Of a stretch of 64,000 bases of DNA, positions 34,162 to 42,671 are shown in pieces. Source of the stretch: Actinomycetota bacterium (GTDB lineage Bacteria > Actinomycetota > Actinomycetes > S36-B12 > UBA5976); assembly GCA_026392515.1 (NCBI GenBank), contig JAPLBY010000022.1, forward strand, positions 80,869 to 144,868, in the 5' to 3' direction. Numbering within the stretch: position 1 is the first letter of the stretch; each line of letters begins with the position of its first letter. The translations under genes and the position numbers were made by a program. The notes under the pieces are model-generated. The model ran no database searches. It saw only the letters and a program-made list of their open reading frames with translations, and was not told where the DNA came from.

Positions 34162-34839
34162 TTAATCCTTTCCGCTTTCGCCACCGAGAGTTGGAGTTTT
34201 CATAGCTTCAGCATTCAATTTTGAGAGCCATTCGCTTCCAGTGTCATTCAACTTAGACACTGCTGAGCCCTTTTCAGAGTAGTGAATCACGCTAACTGAT
34301 GCAGGCTCAATCAGAAGTGACTGAAACTTGCGAAGCGGTAACCCCATGGCATCGGCGCAAATCGCTTTGATGATGTCACCATGACTGATTGCAGCCCAAA
34401 CAACATTGTCACCATGTTCACTACTGAGCTTGGCATCCCATTCTCTGGCGGCCAGACAAGCGCGACTGGACATATCATTCATAGATTCGCCATTTGGAAA
34501 AATCATTTCATCAGGCCGTTGCTGAACGATTGGCCACAGTTCATTAACTGAAAGTTCGCTTAGCTTTGCGCCCTGCCAATCACCGTAATCACATTCCAAT
34601 AACCGGTCTTCTAGGGCGACATCAACATCTTTAGCAAAGAGAATCGATGCAGTCTCGAGGGTTCGTTCCAATGGACTAGAAACAACTTGAGCGATTTTGA
34701 CGGCTTCTAATCGCTTAGCCAACGACTCAGTAGTCGTTCGACCAACTTCGTCGAGAACTACACCTGGCGTGCGTCCAGCCAGAACACCCGTGGCATTGGC
34801 GTCGGTCCGACCATGTCTGATCAGTAGCAAAGTTCCCAT
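34162..34839 (-). CDS. Histidine phosphatase superfamily (MSMEG_4193-type)
   Basis: 225 residues. The catalytic RHG (LIRHGRTDAN), second Arg/His pair (SSPLERTLETA), the Glu-containing LLECDYGDWQG and the late His (AISHGDIIKAICADAMGL) are all present. The annotated subfamily (MSMEG_4193/Rv2135c) is called a putative phosphomutase, but the substrate is unknown. It is co-operonic with DUF3090 and next to a kinase-like gene. TAGTGT lies six bases before the ATG, giving a leaderless start. Confidence 0.9.
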   Translation of the reverse strand: MGTLLLIRHGRTDANATGVLAGRTPGVVLDEVGRTTTESLAKRLEAVKIAQVVSSPLERTLETASILFAKDVDVALEDRLLECDYGDWQGAKLSELSVNELWPIVQQRPDEMIFPNGESMNDMSSRACLAAREWDAKLSSEHGDNVVWAAISHGDIIKAICADAMGLPLRKFQSLLIEPASVSVIHYSEKGSAVSKLNDTGSEWLSKLNAEAMKTPTLGGESGKD

Positions 34840-34845
34840 GGGTAA

Positions 34846-34851
34846 ACACTA
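34846..34851 (-). promoter_or_regulatory. -10 box of a leaderless promoter for the histidine phosphatase
   Basis: On the minus strand, TAGTGT, six bases (TTACCC), then ATG at 34839. It lies in the short gap downstream of uppP. Confidence 0.6.
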
Positions 34852-34869
34852 TTGGGAAATATCGTCCTA

Positions 34870-35703
34870 CTAGGTGGCAGAAAGTACGCCGTTAGCGAGC
34901 AAAACCATCAAAAGCGTGCCTAGTGCGATCCGATAGATCACGAACGGCAAGAACGTGCGAGTCTGCAGATACTTCATCAAACTAGCAATCACGAAATAAC
35001 CAACGACGAAGGCAACTATCGTTGCCCCGATTGTGGCTGGCCAATTCACAAAGCTATCCGATGAAATGTCCCCTGCAGTTAATGCTGCAGAAGCAAAAAC
35101 AGCTGGGATCGCGAGTAGGAACGAGTAGCGAGCTGCTACATCACGCTTGAAGCCCATTGCAAGACCAGCGGTTATGGTAGCACCGCTTCGGGAAACTCCA
35201 GGAATCAAAGCTAAAGCTTGTCCGAATCCAAATAAAACCGCATTCTTTGTGTTGATGTCCGTTTCACTCTTTGTGTGCCTGGCATACCGATCAGCTAATC
35301 CAAGAAGAATTCCCATAACAATTAATGTCGCGGCAACCAGCCAGAGATTTCTTGCAGTTGTCTCAATTGATGACTTGAATGCAAGTCCAGCGATTCCGAT
35401 TGGAATTGTGCCAATGATTACATACCAACCCATTTTTGCATCAGGGTTAGCACGCTCAGTCTTCTTAGTAAGACTGGCAAACCAGGCCTTCAGAATCCGC
35501 GCGATGTCTTGTCGAAAGTAGATAACAACAGCTAGTTCAGTCCCAACTTGAGTCACTGCCGTAAAAGCAGCACCAGGATCTGGCCAACCCAGAAGTTTAG
35601 ATACAATTAAAGTGTGAGCAGTTGAAGAGATCGGCAGAAACTCAGTTAGTCCCTGCGAGATGCCTAGGACTATGGCTTGGAGCCACGACAACTGCTCGTC
35701 CAC
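34870..35703 (-). CDS. uppP: Undecaprenyl-diphosphatase UppP (BacA)
   Basis: A membrane phosphatase that regenerates undecaprenyl phosphate for cell-wall synthesis; its activity also lowers bacitracin sensitivity. 277 residues with about eight hydrophobic segments. Active-site motifs are GISQGLTEFLPISSTAH near the N-terminus and ALIPGVSRSGATITAGL. I chose GTG at 35703 (MDEQLSWLQAIV) with GGGAGA four bases upstream rather than the longer frame starting at 35733. It matches Rv2136c in position. Confidence 0.94.
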   Translation of the reverse strand: MDEQLSWLQAIVLGISQGLTEFLPISSTAHTLIVSKLLGWPDPGAAFTAVTQVGTELAVVIYFRQDIARILKAWFASLTKKTERANPDAKMGWYVIIGTIPIGIAGLAFKSSIETTARNLWLVAATLIVMGILLGLADRYARHTKSETDINTKNAVLFGFGQALALIPGVSRSGATITAGLAMGFKRDVAARYSFLLAIPAVFASAALTAGDISSDSFVNWPATIGATIVAFVVGYFVIASLMKYLQTRTFLPFVIYRIALGTLLMVLLANGVLSAT

Positions 35704-35765
35704 GTAATCTCCCAAAAAATCAAGGACACACACGAGTCCTTAAAAACAATCTACGGAACAAACGC

Positions 35766-35771
35766 TAGCGT
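35766..35771 (+). promoter_or_regulatory. -10 box of a leaderless promoter for the aldo-keto reductase
   Basis: TAGCGT, six bases (GAAACT), then ATG at 35778. It lies in the 74-base divergent gap beside uppP. Confidence 0.6.
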
Positions 35772-35777
35772 GAAACT

Positions 35778-36728
35778 ATGGAACTAAGGTCTTTGGGGAA
35801 CAGCGGCCTTCTGGTGTCGCAGTATTCCTTAGGAACTATGACCTGGGGTCGTGATACCGATATCCACGAGGCCCGTGACCAGTTCAATTTGTATCACGAA
35901 GCTGGCGGTCGCTTCATCGACACGGCTGACGTGTATAGCGATGGTGTTTCCGAGGAAATTGTCGGGGAATTTTGCCGCGAGCAACCAGACGTTTTGATTT
36001 CAAGTAAGGCCGGTAGCGTTCGCACCAATCGACGTCGCGACGCGAGCCGTAGTCACTTACTAACTGCCTTAGATGCCTCGCTGCGGAGATTGCGACGCAC
36101 TCACATTGATGTTTGGCACATCCACGCTTGGGATCCGTACACACCGATCGAAGAAACTTTAAGTGCAGCAGAGCATGCAATCGATTCAGGCAAAGTCCGC
36201 TACCTAGGCATTTCAAATTACTCAGGTTGGCAACTTACTAGCGCTGCACTTGGCTCTAAGTATCCGATTATCAGTGCACAAATGGAGTACTCACTTTTGC
36301 AGCGTGGCATTGAACGCGAAGTGATACCTGCTGCCGAAGATCTCGGCGTGGGAATCATGGCTTGGTCTCCCCTAGGGCGCGGTGTCTTAACCGGCAAATA
36401 TCGTCACGGCACACCAGCCGACTCGCGAGCTGCCACTTCACACTTCTCGGCTTTTATTACGCCTTACCTAAACGATCGGTCTCGCGCAATAGTCGATGCA
36501 GTTTGTACCGCAGCTGAAGGTTTGGGCCTTACTCCAATTGATGTGGCATTAGCGTGGACCAGCGCTCGTCGGCAGGTTTCTAGTGCAGTAATCGGTGCTA
36601 GAACTGCAGCTCAACTCCGGGTTGTCCTGAACTCAGTCAATGCCCAATTGCCTCCAGAGATCCACGAAGCACTTGATGAAGTTTCCGCAATAGAGCGTGG
36701 TTACCCAGACTTCGGGTGGAATCAATGA
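35778..36728 (+). CDS. Aldo-keto reductase
   Basis: A 316-residue NADPH-dependent reductase of the AKR11/YajO-like group with a TIM barrel. The catalytic tetrad is visible as Asp48, Tyr53 (DTADVYSDG), Lys77 (ISSKAG) and His116 (DVWHIHAWD). The cofactor end has VIGARTAAQLR. The substrate is unknown. ATG overlaps no upstream gene; the stop overlaps the DUF5703 start by four bases. It sits near mshC and uppP in many actinobacteria. Confidence 0.9.
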   Translation: MELRSLGNSGLLVSQYSLGTMTWGRDTDIHEARDQFNLYHEAGGRFIDTADVYSDGVSEEIVGEFCREQPDVLISSKAGSVRTNRRRDASRSHLLTALDASLRRLRRTHIDVWHIHAWDPYTPIEETLSAAEHAIDSGKVRYLGISNYSGWQLTSAALGSKYPIISAQMEYSLLQRGIEREVIPAAEDLGVGIMAWSPLGRGVLTGKYRHGTPADSRAATSHFSAFITPYLNDRSRAIVDAVCTAAEGLGLTPIDVALAWTSARRQVSSAVIGARTAAQLRVVLNSVNAQLPPEIHEALDEVSAIERGYPDFGWNQ

Positions 36729-36913
36729 GCGCAGTCTGGGAGTTTCGCGAAATCAACTTTCATCGCGGCACAAAGCGTTCTGAGGTCAAGTCCTACCTAA
36801 CAGCAATGGCCGAAGTGGAGCGTTGGGAACTAGAACGAGTTCGCGTTTACCAAGATGGCAGTCGCTATGTTCGGCTCCGCCGCAAGATTTATCACTTGCA
36901 ACGAACTGCCTAA
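36725..36913 (+). CDS. DUF5703 small protein
   Basis: A 62-residue protein beginning MSAVWEFREINFHRGTKRSEVK, with WELERVRVYQDGSRYVRLRR. Both stretches match the actinobacterial DUF5703 family of small basic proteins, for which no function is known. The ATG overlaps the aldo-keto reductase stop (ATGA), and the stop lies six bases from the convergent peptidase gene. Its predicted structure is a short beta-sheet with one helix, judging from the alternation of hydrophobic and charged residues. Confidence 0.82.
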   Translation: MSAVWEFREINFHRGTKRSEVKSYLTAMAEVERWELERVRVYQDGSRYVRLRRKIYHLQRTA

Positions 36914-36919
36914 CCAAAG

Positions 36920-38239
36920 CTAGAGACTGCGTACGAATCGATCCATTACGCGAGCACCAAACTCTAATCCAGAAGTTGGAACTCTTTCATCGACACCATG
37001 GAACATCGCGCTGAAATCCAATTCTGGCGGAAGCAGTAACGGCAGGAATCCGTAGCAAGTGATCCCTAGCGTGCTAAATGCTTTGGCATCCGTACCACCA
37101 CTGACTGTGTACGGAACTGGAGTACCGAACGGATCTTCGGCGCGAATCGCAGCACCCATGGCATCAATTAGCGGTCCCTCAAACGGCGCTTCAAGTGCAA
37201 TTCCGTTAACTACATCTTCCAGCACAACACCTCGAGGCAAGAGATTCTCGATGTCCTTGATAAGTTCATCTTCATAGCCCGGCAAGAACCTGCCATCGAT
37301 CATTGCCTCCGCAGCACCTGGAATGACGTTGTGCTTGTAGCCGGCGTTAAGCATGGTTGGATTCGCAGTATTTGAAAGTGTGGCTCCGATGATTCGAGCG
37401 ATTGGTCCTAGTTGAGCCAGCAACTCTTCAGGATCATCTGCGCTTAATTCCATACCAAGGGCATCTGAAACTGCCTTAATGAAATCCCGAACTGTTGGAG
37501 TGAGCGCAAGATCAAACTTATGATTTCCAACGGCAGCAACTGCTTCAGCTAATTTAGTAACTGCATTGTCATTGTTAATGAATGAGCCGTGACCAGCTGT
37601 TCCTTCAGCCTTTAGTTTCATCCAGCGGATACCCTTTTCAGCTGTCTGCACTAAGTAGAGGCGTACATCATCGCGAAGTGTTAATGAAAACCCGCCAACT
37701 TCACCCACAGCTTGAGTGACTCCACGGTAAAGTTCTGGACGATTCTCAACTAACCAACCTGAACCATGCTCACTACCTGCTTCTTCATCCGGTAGCCAGT
37801 CAAAAACAATGGTTCGATCTGGTTGCACACCATTGCGTGCCCAGGATCGAGCCAAGGCCAGAATCATCCCGTCGCCGTCTTTCATGTCTACAGCGCCACG
37901 ACCCCAAATCATGCCGTCGTGAACTTCGGCAGCAAACGGGTGATAGGTCCAGTCCTTTGCCTCGGCTGGGACCACATCTAAGTGACCATGAATCAACAGC
38001 GCAGGCTTACTTGGATCCTTGCCTTCGATGCGAGCATTAACACCTTGGCGTTTACCACTTGTGGTCTCGTAACGTTCGCACTCAATGCCGACTTCTTTAA
38101 GTTTTGCTTCGACATACTCAGCGGCTAGCGCCTCGCCGGGCCCACTACCGTCGCCATAGTTTGAAGTATCAATTTTGATTAAGTCGCGAACTAGCTCGAC
38201 AACTTCGGAATCTACATCTGCAAGTGGCTCAATTGACAT
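36920..38239 (-). CDS. M20 family metallopeptidase (dipeptidase)
   Basis: A 439-residue zinc peptidase (Rv2141c-like). Motifs: IHGHLDVVPAE (first zinc His and Asp), WGRGAVDMKDG (bridging Asp), LPDEEAGSEHG (catalytic and zinc Glu) and TVSGGTDAKAF near the end. The lid domain in the middle suits dimerising M20 enzymes. I chose ATG at 38239 (MSIEPLADVDSEVV); ATG at 38257 or 38245 would add six or two residues. Substrate could be dipeptides or N-acyl amino acids. Confidence 0.88.
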   Translation of the reverse strand: MSIEPLADVDSEVVELVRDLIKIDTSNYGDGSGPGEALAAEYVEAKLKEVGIECERYETTSGKRQGVNARIEGKDPSKPALLIHGHLDVVPAEAKDWTYHPFAAEVHDGMIWGRGAVDMKDGDGMILALARSWARNGVQPDRTIVFDWLPDEEAGSEHGSGWLVENRPELYRGVTQAVGEVGGFSLTLRDDVRLYLVQTAEKGIRWMKLKAEGTAGHGSFINNDNAVTKLAEAVAAVGNHKFDLALTPTVRDFIKAVSDALGMELSADDPEELLAQLGPIARIIGATLSNTANPTMLNAGYKHNVIPGAAEAMIDGRFLPGYEDELIKDIENLLPRGVVLEDVVNGIALEAPFEGPLIDAMGAAIRAEDPFGTPVPYTVSGGTDAKAFSTLGITCYGFLPLLLPPELDFSAMFHGVDERVPTSGLEFGARVMDRFVRSL

Positions 38240-38289
38240 ACCCATAGTCTGGCGCATGACGTTAGTTATGTCCGCACCGATTGCGTCAT

Positions 38290-38319
38290 TTGAGCCAGAT
38301 CCGACTAAGCAGGTATTAT
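38290..38319 (+). promoter_or_regulatory. Promoter of tRNA-Leu(GAG)
   Basis: TTGAGC (38290-38295), an 18-base spacer and TATTAT (38314-38319). The tRNA begins 29 bases later. The -10 is close to consensus, consistent with a strongly expressed stable RNA. Confidence 0.65.
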
Positions 38320-38347
38320 GACGGGGCTGGGCTTACCCAGCACACTT

Positions 38348-38431
38348 GTCCGAGTGGCGGAATTGGCAGACGCGCTAGCTTGAGGTGTTAGTCCCTTCAC
38401 GGGGATGGGGGTTCAAGTCCCCCCTCGGACA
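38348..38431 (+). tRNA. tRNA-Leu (anticodon GAG)
   Basis: 84 nt: acceptor GTCCGAG/CTCGGAC, discriminator A, 3-bp D stem GCG/CGC with an 11-nt loop, anticodon stem CTAGC/GTTAG with loop TTGAGGT (anticodon GAG, 38382-38384), a long variable arm (TCCC/GGGG) and T arm GGGGG-TTCAAGT-CCCCC. No CCA is encoded. It is a textbook type II tRNA-Leu, useful for comparison with the short-armed tRNA-Leu at 3759. Confidence 0.97.
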
Positions 38432-38472
38432 CAAATACTGCGATTCGGCGCAGCAAATTCAGCGAGGTGGCT

Positions 38473-39366
38473 ATGGCAATTCCCAAGGTCATTCTCTTCT
38501 ATGGTTTCGCGCCAGTAACTGATCCTGAAGCACTTCGCCTATGGCAACACGACTTATGTGAGTTTCTTGGTCTAACGGGTCGTATCATCATTTCCGCGCA
38601 TGGGATTAACGGGACTTTAGGCGGTGACATTAATGATCTTAAGAGCTACATCCGAAAAACTAAGGTCTATCGAGGTTTTAACAAAATTGACTTCAAATGG
38701 TCAGAGGGTACTGGGCACGACTTTCCAAAGCTAACCGTTCGAGTTCGAGATGAGGTCGTCTCATTTGGCGCTCCTAACGAGCTAAAAGTTGATGAAGGCG
38801 GAGTTGTCGGTGGTGGACAGCACTTGTCACCAACTGAGGTTCATGAATTGGTTGAATCTCGTGGCGACGATGTTGTGTTCTTCGACGGTCGAAATGCTTA
38901 TGAAGCCAGAGTGGGTAAGTTTCGCAATGCAATAGTCCCCGACGTAGAAACAACTCGAGACTTTGTAGCTGAATTTGAAAGCGGTAAGTACGACCACCTA
39001 AAAGACAAGCCAATCGTCACCTATTGCACTGGCGGCATTCGCTGTGAGGTACTTTCAGCAGTCATGAAGAGTCGTGGCTTCGAAGAGGTTTATCAGATTG
39101 AAGGCGGAATCGTTCGTTATGGCGAAAAGTATGGTGACGACGGTCTTTGGGATGGCTCACTATACATTTTCGACAATCGCATGAGTAGGGATTTCTCGAA
39201 CCATACAAAGATTCTGGGAAAGTGCGATGATTGTGACGCACCTGCAAAGTTTTTCTACGATCGCCAGCACATAAGAGGGCGCGTTCCTTTTTTACTTTGC
39301 GATGACTGTGCGGCGAATACCGGAGCAACAAAGCCAGGTATCGCCGATGACGATCTCGTTGGCTAA
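38473..39366 (+). CDS. trhO: tRNA uridine(34) hydroxylase TrhO (rhodanese-like)
   Basis: Makes 5-hydroxyuridine at tRNA position 34 in an O2-dependent way. 297 residues: an N-terminal acylphosphatase-like domain ([18 protein letters not shown]), a rhodanese domain with active-site Cys185 and a second Cys191 ([10 protein letters not shown]), and a C-terminal cysteine-rich segment ([17 protein letters not shown]). I chose ATG at 38473 because GAGG lies five bases upstream; GTG at 38467 would add two residues. It follows the tRNA-Leu gene. Confidence 0.92.
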   Translation: MAIPKVILFYGFAPVTDPEALRLWQHDLCEFLGLTGRIIISAHGINGTLGGDINDLKSYIRKTKVYRGFNKIDFKWSEGTGHDFPKLTVRVRDEVVSFGAPNELKVDEGGVVGGGQHLSPTEVHELVESRGDDVVFFDGRNAYEARVGKFRNAIVPDVETTRDFVAEFESGKYDHLKDKPIVTYCTGGIRCEVLSAVMKSRGFEEVYQIEGGIVRYGEKYGDDGLWDGSLYIFDNRMSRDFSNHTKILGKCDDCDAPAKFFYDRQHIRGRVPFLLCDDCAANTGATKPGIADDDLVG

Positions 39367-39753
39367 TTAGCTAACAGATGCAATGACATCAATCTCAAGT
39401 AACAACCCAGGGATAGCCAGCGCTGTAACTTCTACCGTCGTATCTGCTGGGTAAGGCTTTGAGAAATACTTTTCACGACATCCAATAATGGTTGGAAAGT
39501 TAGTCATGTCGGTCATGTAGATATTTACCTTGAACACCTTCGACAGGTCACTGCCAGCAGCAGCTAACACAGTCTTGAGATTTGCAAACACTTGATGTGC
39601 TTGTGCTTCAAAGTCATTCTCGCCAACTATGGAACCGTCAGAACCTAGAGCAGCTTGTCCGGATACGTAGACAATTCCGTTATGAACGGTCGCTTGTGAA
39701 TAGTGAAACGGGCTATCCCAGGAATAAGGACTAGCTATACCGGTGTGACTCAT
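39367..39753 (-). CDS. RidA/YjgF family enamine-imine deaminase-like protein
   Basis: A 128-residue RidA-type protein. It has the family's HNGIVYVSGQAALGSDGSIV, VFANLKTVLAAAGSDLSKVFKVNIYMTDM and TVEVTALAIPGLLLEIDVIA segments. The classic RidA arginine that holds the imine is not seen in its usual place, so it may belong to an Rid subgroup of other function. ATG at 39753 has GGAGG four bases upstream; the longer frame has no such site. Its stop directly abuts that of trhO (TAATTA). Confidence 0.85.
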   Translation of the reverse strand: MSHTGIASPYSWDSPFHYSQATVHNGIVYVSGQAALGSDGSIVGENDFEAQAHQVFANLKTVLAAAGSDLSKVFKVNIYMTDMTNFPTIIGCREKYFSKPYPADTTVEVTALAIPGLLLEIDVIASVS

Positions 39754-39810
39754 CAAACCTCCAAATGAATTTAACCAAGATTCGCACGACTTCAACGAAA
39801 AGTCAGGCGA

Positions 39811-40728
39811 TTACGCAGATTCGCTAGTTGGACCGGTTTGTTCAAGGGCGCGGAGGTTAGCGATCCGCTCTTCAATGGCTGGATGGGTAGCAAAAAATTT
39901 GGATGTCATCTTGCTATCGAGAGGTGACTCGATCCATAAATGAGCTACTGCGTTTGATTTCTGGTGAACGACAGTGCTGTCAGCAGACAAAGTTTCCAAT
40001 GCCCGGCGCAGCCCTGTTGGATTTCGCGTGAAAGCAACTGCAGTGGCATCAGCCAGCGACTCACGCTTTCGAGAAATTGCTGCCTTCAGTAAAACTGCTG
40101 CGATTGGAGCCAAAAGCGCGGCAACAAGAGCAGCAACCAGTACAAATGGGTTTGCTCCCCCGTTGCTATCACGACGTCCACCACCAAAGAGGCTGATGCG
40201 CAGCAAGAAATCACTCATTAAAGCAATTGCGCCTGCTGTTGTAGCGGCTACGGCTGAAACTAAAGTGTCTCGGTTAGCTACGTGTGCCAATTCATGCGCA
40301 GCCACGCCTTGGAGCTGTTCCCGATCCATAACTCGCAAGATTCCAGTTGTAAAGGCAATCACTGCATGCTCTGGGTCCCTACCAGTTGCGAATGCATTAG
40401 GCGCATCATCTTCAACGATCGCTACTTTAGGCATGGGCAAGCCTGAAGCAATAGTGATCTCATGAACTAAGTTGAACAACTGCGGAGCTGTGTCGTGATC
40501 AATGACCTTGGCGCCAGTCATACTCAAAACAATTTTGTCCGAGTTGTAGAACGAGCCCCAGACACCGATAACTGAGATGCCAATTGCAATTGGAATAATT
40601 CCTACGCTGGTGTAGCCGAGAAAGAGTGCAAACGCGTAGATCACAAAAGCTGTGAGACTGCCCATAACGCCAAGCAACAAGAAAGTCTTTCTTCTGTTTC
40701 TCTGCTGTTGCATTCTGAAATTAGACAA
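39811..40728 (-). CDS. htpX: Zinc metalloprotease HtpX
   Basis: Membrane protease for quality control of damaged membrane proteins. 305 residues: two N-terminal helices (about 15-55), the zinc motif HELAH (145-149) with a downstream Glu in RESLADA, and further helices around 160-220. The start is probably TTG at 40728 because AAGGA lies five bases upstream; ATG at 40713 is the alternative. The gene lies 34 bases after lemA, and the pair is common in bacteria. Confidence 0.92.
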   Translation of the reverse strand: MSNFRMQQQRNRRKTFLLLGVMGSLTAFVIYAFALFLGYTSVGIIPIAIGISVIGVWGSFYNSDKIVLSMTGAKVIDHDTAPQLFNLVHEITIASGLPMPKVAIVEDDAPNAFATGRDPEHAVIAFTTGILRVMDREQLQGVAAHELAHVANRDTLVSAVAATTAGAIALMSDFLLRISLFGGGRRDSNGGANPFVLVAALVAALLAPIAAVLLKAAISRKRESLADATAVAFTRNPTGLRRALETLSADSTVVHQKSNAVAHLWIESPLDSKMTSKFFATHPAIEERIANLRALEQTGPTSESA

Positions 40729-40762
40729 GTGAATCCTTAGTTAGCAAAACGGATGCTAGTAA

Positions 40763-41320
40763 TTAGTTGAAGGAAACGTTTGGAACTTCGCGTTTGCCTG
40801 GATCATCGACAACGTAGAAGTCGCGCTCCACAACCTTCGCTGGACCAGCGAAGAACTTTCCAGGTATGGAAACAATTGATTCATTAAGTGCCCGAACTGT
40901 GTCGTTGTAGTACTGACGAGCGAATCCAACTTTATTTTCAGTTCCCGAAAGTTCTTCTTGTAACGAAAGGAAGTTTGCGGATGCTTTTAGGTCTGGGTAA
41001 GCCTCAGCAACAGCTAGCAAGCCTCGCAAAGCCTGCGTCAACATACCGTCAGCTTCTGCTACCGCAGCCACTCCTTGAGCGGCAGTGGCCTGGGCGCGTG
41101 CTTGCACCACTTTCTCAAAAGTCTCTTTTTCGTGTGAGGCATATCCCTTAACCGTCTCAACCAGGTTGGGGATCAAGTCACCTCTACGCTGAAGTTGAAC
41201 CTCGATCTGAGCGAAGCCCTCGTCTGCGGCGACATTAAGGCGTACTAATTTGTTGTACTGAACAATGCCAATTACAACGAGAAGTGCTACAACACCGAGA
41301 ATTACATAAAGACCAGTCAT
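40763..41320 (-). CDS. LemA family protein
   Basis: 185 residues with a single N-terminal membrane helix (residues 4-22) and a four-helix extracytoplasmic/cytoplasmic domain: YNKLVRLNVAADEGFAQIEVQLQRRGDLIPNLVETVKGYA and NFLSLQEELSGTENKVGFARQYYND are diagnostic. The biochemical role is not known, but it is regularly linked to HtpX-type proteases as here, with which it may cooperate at the membrane. The start is ATG at 41320. Confidence 0.92.
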   Translation of the reverse strand: MTGLYVILGVVALLVVIGIVQYNKLVRLNVAADEGFAQIEVQLQRRGDLIPNLVETVKGYASHEKETFEKVVQARAQATAAQGVAAVAEADGMLTQALRGLLAVAEAYPDLKASANFLSLQEELSGTENKVGFARQYYNDTVRALNESIVSIPGKFFAGPAKVVERDFYVVDDPGKREVPNVSFN

Positions 41321-41399
41321 GCTTTTAGATTACCCTGCAAGGTACCGAATCAAACCTTAGAAAACGGACGGTTTGCAGCAGATTCAATCGGACGGAGAC

Positions 41400-41864
41400 T
41401 TAAACCAGGCTGGCTCGATGTTCCTCGTCATGAGTCAGAATCTGAATGATTAGACCAGAGACATCTATGTGTCCGAAAGCTTCGTGTTCAGCCGTAGCTG
41501 ACCATTGCTCTGGAGTTAACTCTTTTACGACTGAAAGAAGTTGCGTTCGCACTGACATAGCCAGCGCAGATGTCTCTGAAAGCGACATGTCCTTAAACCG
41601 CTCATAAGTAGCAGAGCCATCTGGTTCCCACCAGTCAAAACTCGGTGGCTCACCCCCGGCTGCTAGTGCTGAGCACATTTGGGCAATTCGCGGCATCCAT
41701 ACTTGCTCGTCTACTTGCGATACATGACCCAGCACCACTTGTGCCGGCCATTCGCCGGGGATAAATAGGTGATTTTGCTTTTCCGCAGCATGCTGAGCCG
41801 ATTGAATCATGCGATCAATCGACATGACTAGTTCAACCATCAATACTGCGGGTGGATTTGGCAC
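41400..41864 (-). CDS. DinB-like four-helix metal-binding protein
   Basis: Up to 154 residues of the DinB/YfiT superfamily: a helical bundle with His in VLGHVSQVDE and the C-terminal pair in LTHDEEHRASL, which together can bind a divalent metal. Members include thiol-dependent transferases; in a mycothiol producer that role is possible but unproven. The start is uncertain (GTG 41864, ATG 41840 or ATG 41825). It is transcribed alone between lemA and the HNH gene. Confidence 0.75.
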   Translation of the reverse strand: MPNPPAVLMVELVMSIDRMIQSAQHAAEKQNHLFIPGEWPAQVVLGHVSQVDEQVWMPRIAQMCSALAAGGEPPSFDWWEPDGSATYERFKDMSLSETSALAMSVRTQLLSVVKELTPEQWSATAEHEAFGHIDVSGLIIQILTHDEEHRASLV

Positions 41865-41897
41865 AGTCTAAGTCTGCCCTATCTCCATAGAAAATCG

Positions 41898-42671
41898 CTA
41901 GTTAGGTAACTTAGTTTCCTGACATTCCGGCTTACTAAGTATTGTGACGAAAACTTCCTTCTCCGATTCGGTCACGTACAAATTCCACTTAGCTTTGACG
42001 GCAACTTGGGTTGCTATGAAGTTACATCTCCCAGGCTTAAACGGGGGTAACCAAGAAGCAGCATTCGAATCACTTTTCTGTTGGTTTAGTGATGCAATGG
42101 TCACGCGTAGATTCAACGGATCATTTGCAAACTCGACGCGCACATCTTCGCTCCACTGATCCGCACCCATCTGCCAAGCATTCTTGAGTGAAACAACGTG
42201 ATCTATTTGCGCGCCACTTGGGGCTTCGTCGAAGGTGTAGCTCTCATTTGAATACGGATCAGTCCAAGTTCCACCGATAACTTTGCAGTTGCCAGTGCCA
42301 GACTTGAGAATTGTTGTCGCAAAATCTCGTTGCAAAATGTCATTACGAGTGTCGCAACCGTTTCTATCTACATCACGCCACGCAGAACCGAAAGCATCTC
42401 GACTGTAGTCAGTGTCTGGAGCTCTGCCTCTAACTTGCAAACTCAGAGCGACTTCAAGTGCTTGTGACGATGAGGTATCAACGCTAGGAGTTGATACCTC
42501 TGGGGACGGAACTGCGACTTCTGCAGTTGGTGTGATGGCAGGCGCAGTCTGAGTCGGAACTGATGATGCGAACGAAGTAGCTGGTTGTGGCTCTTGTGTG
42601 GCCGAGTTATCGCATGAACTAAACAGCCATGCAAGAACCAGGAGCGCAATCACTGGGTACGTTTTTTTCAC
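41898..42671 (-). CDS. Secreted HNH nuclease lipoprotein (DUF1524 type)
   Basis: 257 residues: signal peptide with lipobox FSSC (Cys20), a Thr/Pro/Ser-rich linker (21-70), then a DUF1524 HNH nuclease domain. Catalytic features are AQIDHVVSLKNAW (Asp157-His158, Asn164), NDPLNLRVTIASLNQQKSD (Asn187, Asn196, Lys199, Asp201) and ASWLPP. It should act on DNA outside the membrane. The GTG start overlaps the ung stop by four bases, so the two genes are translationally coupled. Confidence 0.88.
   Translation of the reverse strand: MKKTYPVIALLVLAWLFSSCDNSATQEPQPATSFASSVPTQTAPAITPTAEVAVPSPEVSTPSVDTSSSQALEVALSLQVRGRAPDTDYSRDAFGSAWRDVDRNGCDTRNDILQRDFATTILKSGTGNCKVIGGTWTDPYSNESYTFDEAPSGAQIDHVVSLKNAWQMGADQWSEDVRVEFANDPLNLRVTIASLNQQKSDSNAASWLPPFKPGRCNFIATQVAVKAKWNLYVTESEKEVFVTILSKPECQETKLPN

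Noticed and set aside
39974-40465. A 163-codon + strand frame opposite htpX
   Set aside because: Low-complexity Ala/Ser/Arg translation typical of antisense shadow; htpX motifs on the other strand are intact.
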